Both the position numbers and the translations under genes were made by a program. This document shows, one piece after another, positions 58,878 through 64,000 of a stretch of DNA of 64,000 bases. A model generated the notes under the pieces. It saw only the letters and a program-made list of their open reading frames with translations. It ran no database searches and was not told where the DNA came from. How positions within the stretch are numbered: position 1 is the stretch's first letter; the number at the start of each line of letters is the position of its first letter. The DNA lies in NCBI GenBank assembly GCA_950295325.1, contig OX485807.1:16517001-16581000 (forward strand), read 5' to 3'. The DNA comes from Polytrichum commune. Its lineage: Eukaryota; Streptophyta; Polytrichopsida; Polytrichales; Polytrichaceae.

Positions 58878-59238
58878 CACTTTAAATAGTGCTATTAGTC
58901 TAGGTGGAGAATTAGTGTGGAAATAATTAATGTAGGTCACACTAATTTTTGAGTTGAAGTGGATGTAACATGGGTCCAAGACCCCGTGTCCTTCCCTAAG
59001 TCTTCATGAGATTTTCAACCAACACATTAAATATCAGTTAAAAGAGAAAAGTAGCACAAAATAAGATAATTAACCACATTGATTTTCTAGAAAAATAATT
59101 AATATGACTGACATTAATTTTCTTAAAATATCTTAGGATAGGATGAAAATTGATGTGGCCCACATCAATTCTCATTATGAGAATTAGGATGAATTCTAGA
59201 AAATTATTGTAGCCCCTAGTAATAGGACTATTTAATGT
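58878..59238. mobile_element. Degenerate MITE related to the one at 3910-4191
   Basis: The left end CACTTTAAATAGTGCTATTA pairs with the right end (inverted: CATTAAATAGTCCTATTACT). Inverted, its interior matches 3910-4191 (GTGTTGGTTG, GGTCTTGGACCCA, ATTAGTGTGACC-like blocks). Confidence 0.6.
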
Positions 59239-59239
59239 A

Positions 59240-62200
59240 GATGGTATTAGTATTATTATTGGTTAGAATATAAAGTACACCATCACAAACTTTTTAAAGG
59301 GTGATGTGAATCGTGATTCATGTGTTAGAATTATAGTACCTAGTGCTCGGGTCCTTTACTATCTCATAGTTTCTATAAATATGTGCATTGAAGCTTTTAG
59401 GGGAGGGAGGGACATATTCTTCTTTTTCTGAACCTTTTTTTTAACTTCTACTTTGCCCCATTATCTTGCACCCTTTGGTCATTTGATTTTGAACGAAAAA
59501 GATTGTTTTAAACTTAACCCTATGTTAACTCAAAAATGTGTATCTTCTCTCTTGTTCAAAACCAACATGTGTGTGGTGGTTTAAGGCACCCTCTATCAAC
59601 ATGCTTAGTATTATAAGACAACCTATTAACATAAGACATGGGTTAGCTTACATGGCTAAGTTTATCAATAAAGGGTGGAATACAAAAATGACATGGGTTT
59701 GAAACACCAAACAAAGACACCCATGCAACATGATGAACAAGAACACAACTACAAGAACACAACTAAACAATATAAAAACACTACATTGACACAACTAAGC
59801 ACTACAAGACCAATACTAAATGCCCCAGCATTGAGGCTATGAGTGGAAAAACCATGTGACCCACTACAAGATTTGTATCATCCTAAACTTAATATCTTAT
59901 ATGTAGTTCTACAAGAAGATAACACATGAAATTATAAGCTACCATATAATATTTATAATGTAGTTTGTGAATAGGACTGATGTTGTATAACATTGAATTT
60001 AAATTTTGCTTGCACAAATTAAGAGTACCCTATATTAGGTCTCGCCCTCTTTCTAATAATTCACAAGTGAATTATACGAGACCCAATGATGTAGGATGTT
60101 TTTAAGTTGTGATATTCTAGTTGTCATGTAACAAAAAAAAAATTATAGTAATATGATGTAGCACTTAATAAAAGCTAATTAGATAATGTAATAATCATAA
60201 CATAGTGTGCAACTAAACATGTTTTTTCATAAAATTTTATTGTCTCTGCATGAAAATTTAGTCCCCGTAAGTTTTGTGATAGTCTAGTGTCCCACAAAGT
60301 GATCTCAATTCAATGTCACTCTCATTTCTACATGAGTATGTTTGTGTAGTAAATTTTGTCAACATTTTTGGGAGCATAGATTTAGTGACCTCCTTGACAG
60401 CTCTAAGCATCTGTATGTGATTATGGTGGAAGTTTCAACATAATTTTTTTTTTAATTTTTTTAATTGAAGTATGTTAGTAAAATGACAGACATTGCTTGA
60501 CATACAATCGACGAAGATTGTGTGAAAGTAAAGTGGAATAAGGACATAAGGACATGACAACAATGAATGATCACTACTGGTGTACTTGACTAGGAGTAAT
60601 GAGATTCTTGTGTGGACTTAAAAATTGGTGGGTCAAAAAGGATGTAGTGTTAGGCTAGATGCAGTGTTTGGCTGGATAAGTCTGGGTTCACATCACTTGG
60701 GATTACTTTTGGGTGTCATTGAGTTAATCATTTTGTGTGCATTCATATGCAAAGTAGGATATTTTGATGCTCAAATTAGGGAGACTCTGGTATACAAATA
60801 GAGTCTTCAACTTACTAGTCTCTTTGGGGAAAGTGTAATTAATTAAGGCCTACATTATCCATTGACATGGTCCAATGGGTTTTGCAGTGGGAGAGGTTAA
60901 AGAGGTGCTATGGTAGAAAAAAGCAAGGGACCTATGGCGGAGAACTTTTATCATAATGAATTTTCAATGAATTTTATTTTGGGGGAAGAGATGATGAATC
61001 CGAAAGAAGACAAGAGAATGGTCAAACTTGAACTACCCTTTATGGGCATATATTAAGAAAAATTAGCACATTCATTTTTTGGTGCATGATCATTCCCTTT
61101 GGTCCACATTCCGTTTACACCTAGTGAGAGGCCCAAACGCTTTGTAAATTGTTTTAAAGAAATCATACCATGGAAGTTTGGACCATGAAAAAAGGCCATC
61201 TTCCATGGTCCTACTTCATGGTCCATGGTGTGAACTGGCCCTACGTGAAGTTGAGCATGTACTAGAGTTATTTGTAAAGTAGAGATGAAACCATGGGTCT
61301 AGTCCCAAACCCCAAAAAATTTAAGAATCAACATAAAGTCACCCAAGTTTCTTAATGCTTAAATCATCATACACAAAGAGTGGTGTCGGGCTATAAAAAT
61401 ACGGCTTCCTGGCTTGACCTACTAGGATGGATGGGCCAAGCTACCCTTGCATATGCCGATCGGGAATTTAAGATGGCATGTCCCATGCATAAACCCTATT
61501 TTAGATCCTAAAATTCCCTCAATGATGAGAGGTGGAAAAAGGAGGTTCCCATAGTTTCACCCACTTTCCAAAATAGGCTTCAATGTATGATGAGCTAACG
61601 AGCTCTTAATAGAATTTTTAATCAAAGGAAGATCAAACATGCGGATTTGTCCCCCTTTAAGGGCCTTTACGGATAATGCTATTGGCTTTCAAAGTTAGAG
61701 GTAACTGAACAAGGTCTCGGAATTTTACCTCATCACATGGCTTGATTATAGCCCTATAAATTGTGAGAGCAAGACACGGGGTACTTCATTATTGAAATAT
61801 TAGAAACAAGGTGAGACCTAATAAAGTTATCCAAAAGGTAACAAACCCAAGTTCAAAACCATGTGTTTTGGGTGAACATTACCATTTTGTGCTATTCCTA
61901 ACATAGGCTTTATGTAGACTAAAAAAGGCTAGTAGAATTTTCTTCCCCACTCAATAACCAAGGAAACTTGAGTTTCTTATGTATATTGCCTTTTGGGTGG
62001 ACCACCCCCCCCCCACCCCAAAGCCGAGGCCCTTCCATTTGCTTGCTCTTGGAGTCTGCTCTCGGAGCTGGGAGTTGAGAGCATGAGATTTTGGTGAATT
62101 CTTTTATCTTGAATGCAAGGTTGTAGCATGAATGTTGTGCTTGAAGCTTGAATGTGCACTTTCAAATTTCCAATAATCTCTAGCATGTGCGGAAGCCAAG

Positions 62201-62590
62201 CTGATGATTTGTTATTATTTTATTATATTTTCCCCTTCAAATTCATTGATACATGAGGGAGCCATGCTAGAATCTTATCGATGTTAAAATTAAAATAATT
62301 CAAAGAAAAAAACAATTTCACTTATACATGCAAAAGCTTTGTTGAAGTTTAGGGATGCATGCCTCTTGTTTTTCAAATTTGTTTACACATATGGAAGCCA
62401 TGCTGAAATTTCTTAGATGCATATTTGTTTAAATTCAAATTCATTTACACATACTCAAGCATACTCTGAATCAAGGCTATAGGTCATTACTCACATGTGG
62501 TTTGTTTTTGTGGTAAAAATGGCATGGCTAGGGTGGACATCACCGGACTATGAGAGCTTGATAGTTGTTGAGCTAGCTCGCAATCATGGT
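59240..62590. other. AT-rich intergenic spacer
   Basis: No gene, RNA gene or clear mobile element end could be recognised. A short poly-C run lies at 62005-62014. Confidence 0.45.
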
Positions 62591-62655
62591 CACCACTTCA
62601 GCTTGGATGACGGTGAGGCGTTGCTAGATTTGTTGGCAAGAGAGGACAAGGACTG

Positions 62656-63169
62656 TTGAGTAGAGTTGGCATGGGGAAACCCTCAGTTCGGTCAACCAAC
62701 TATATTCCAACTCAACTCACCTTGCCTAAGAATATGCCCTCAAGATGTGTTGACTTTGAAGAGACTCTAGAAGGAAAAGAGATACAAACCTACTTTGGAG
62801 TTAGAGATGTTGGCCAAGATGTTTCATTCTCATTGTGTGCATTTTATAGAGTACTTTCGCACAAAGGAAGGATGTCACTCAGCTTGTGCCAAATCTAGTG
62901 TAGCGGAAAATGTACATGAGTTTCGTACTGAGTTCCCTAATATCACATATCAAGATGAGATCCTAAAGGAAAGATTGAGAGACACATTGAACTCAACCAA
63001 GACAAGGACATCTAATGAGCAAGGTATCGAGAAGGTGGTACCTCAATGTGATGAGATACTTCAAGGAGTACAAACATGCATGCAACTAGGAATGCTCGTA
63101 AACGTAGACAATTTGTTTTGCAAGGTTCTGCATCCGTGGCATGAAAGACCCCGCCCCCTTTCCAAGTAG
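62656..63169 (+). pseudogene. Possible frameshifted gene remnant
   Basis: Two overlapping plus frames (62656-62898 and from about 62771 to 63169) give protein-like sequence, the second with FIEYFRTKEGCHSACAKS and an amphipathic stretch (QDEILKERLRDTLNSTKT). The second frame has a TAG at 62768-62770 and no convincing ATG before residue 5. No family recognised. It could be a decayed gene, two exons of a real one, or chance. Confidence 0.25.
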
Positions 63170-63381
63170 ATGATAATGTCTTTAGTCTACCTACCTGTCA
63201 CCAAAAAGCCTTCACCCTTCAATTTCGTCCTAGCCCGAATGGAGAAGTTTATAATGACATGTAGAGATTTCTCTCTTTGTAACACAATGTATGATTTCAA
63301 TCTATCGTTGGAACATACGCAACTTAGCCAAGTCTATACTATGTCTTCTTACACTCCTTAATCTCGAAGTTTGGAAGTTTG

Positions 63382-63825
63382 GAAGTTTGGACATAGTCTC
63401 GGTTTGTTGGCTCTCAAAAATTCATATGAAGTCCAAAAAATGAGTTCTTGGTATCCATGGATAGGTAATGAAGTCCTCTACATGAATGTGCAATAATATT
63501 TCTACTGCCACAAAGTATATGGTCGCAATTCTACGCTGTTCCCTTTGAACCTACACTTTTTCACTAGTTTTTGGAAGTTTGGACATAGTCTCGGTTTTTT
63601 GGCTCTCAAAAATTCATATGAAGTCCAAAAAATGATTTCTTGGTATCCATGGATAGGTAATGAAGTCCTCTACATGAATATGCAATAATATTTCTACTGC
63701 CACAAAGTATATGGTTGCAATTCTACGCTGTTCCCTTTGAACCTACACTTTTTCACTAGTTTTTGGAAGTTTGGACATAGTCTTAGTTTTTTGGCTCTCA
63801 AAAATTTATATGAAGTCCAACAAAA
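63382..63825. repeat. 192-bp tandem repeat, 2.3 copies
   Basis: The unit begins GAAGTTTGGACATAGTCT at 63382, 63574 and 63766, an exact 192-bp period. The first two copies differ at about four positions; the third stops after about 60 bp. A GGAAGTTT micro-repeat precedes the first unit. Confidence 0.92.
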
Positions 63826-64000
63826 CTAAATGCTCCAATAAGAGACTTTGCATATCCGCATAAGTATAAGGCTAATCAATGTAAATCCAAGTATTCAAAC
63901 AAAGCCATAAATTGAACTTTAAATCATTCACGTCCAACTATTACTAACAAGAGGTCAAGCCCTCTTCAAGGCCAACTAGCATTGGCTCCTAATCTTACAT

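Noticed and set aside
1-64000. CRISPR arrays, operons, riboswitches or bacterial elements
   Set aside because: No regularly spaced short direct repeats with unique spacers and no prokaryotic gene organisation. The repeats seen are eukaryotic mobile elements, tandem duplications and microsatellites.

Overview
The window is nuclear DNA of a land plant or a close streptophyte relative. It holds a spliced, transit-peptide-bearing Psb28 gene of photosystem II, a five-exon-or-more NPF/POT transporter gene, a split AP2/ERF gene, a chromodomain Ty3/gypsy retrotransposon primed by initiator tRNA-Met, and telo-box sequence. The AT-rich gene-poor spacers, many MITEs and long poly-C/poly-G runs would fit a bryophyte, but that is a guess. 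No prokaryotic or organellar gene organisation is visible.

Layout. (1) 1-3.5 kb: two minus-strand reading frames of unknown function. The first is 457 codons long, open to the window edge, and sits just downstream of a telomere-like motif. The second is a 310-codon acidic protein whose C-terminal segment has a decayed tandem duplicate beside it. (2) 3.5-15.3 kb: spacer built of dispersed repeats, including two TA-flanked MITEs, a fold-back element and a hAT-like MITE with an 8-bp target duplication. (3) 15.3-22.1 kb: a nearly complete LTR retrotransposon (LTRs of 350 and 361 bp, CTAAT target duplication, PBS, PPT) with decayed gag and protease but an open 1015-codon RT-RNase H-integrase-chromodomain frame. 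(4) 22.1-27.5 kb: spacer and dispersed repeats. (5) 27.5-34.4 kb: the NPF transporter gene (+), with repeat-rich introns that hold a tandem array, a CACTA-like palindromic MITE and a 5S rRNA-like fragment. (6) 36.3-38.1 kb: psb28 (+), two exons. (7) 39.2-42.5 kb: a six-exon branched-chain aminotransferase gene (-) whose protein resembles the animal/fungal-type enzyme. (8) 42.5-54.2 kb: repeats and MITEs. (9) 54.3-57.0 kb: a two-exon AP2/ERF gene (-), split inside its DNA-binding domain by a repeat-filled intron. (10) 57-64 kb: two more MITEs, a weak gene remnant and a 192-bp tandem repeat.

The genes are unrelated housekeeping, transport and regulatory genes; there is no operon-like cluster. 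The structural theme is repeats: at least five dispersed families recur across the window, several inside introns. One family's homology ends exactly at the psb28 intron 3' splice site. All exon models were built by hand from reading frame, GT-AG sites and family similarity, and all repeat relationships by eye.
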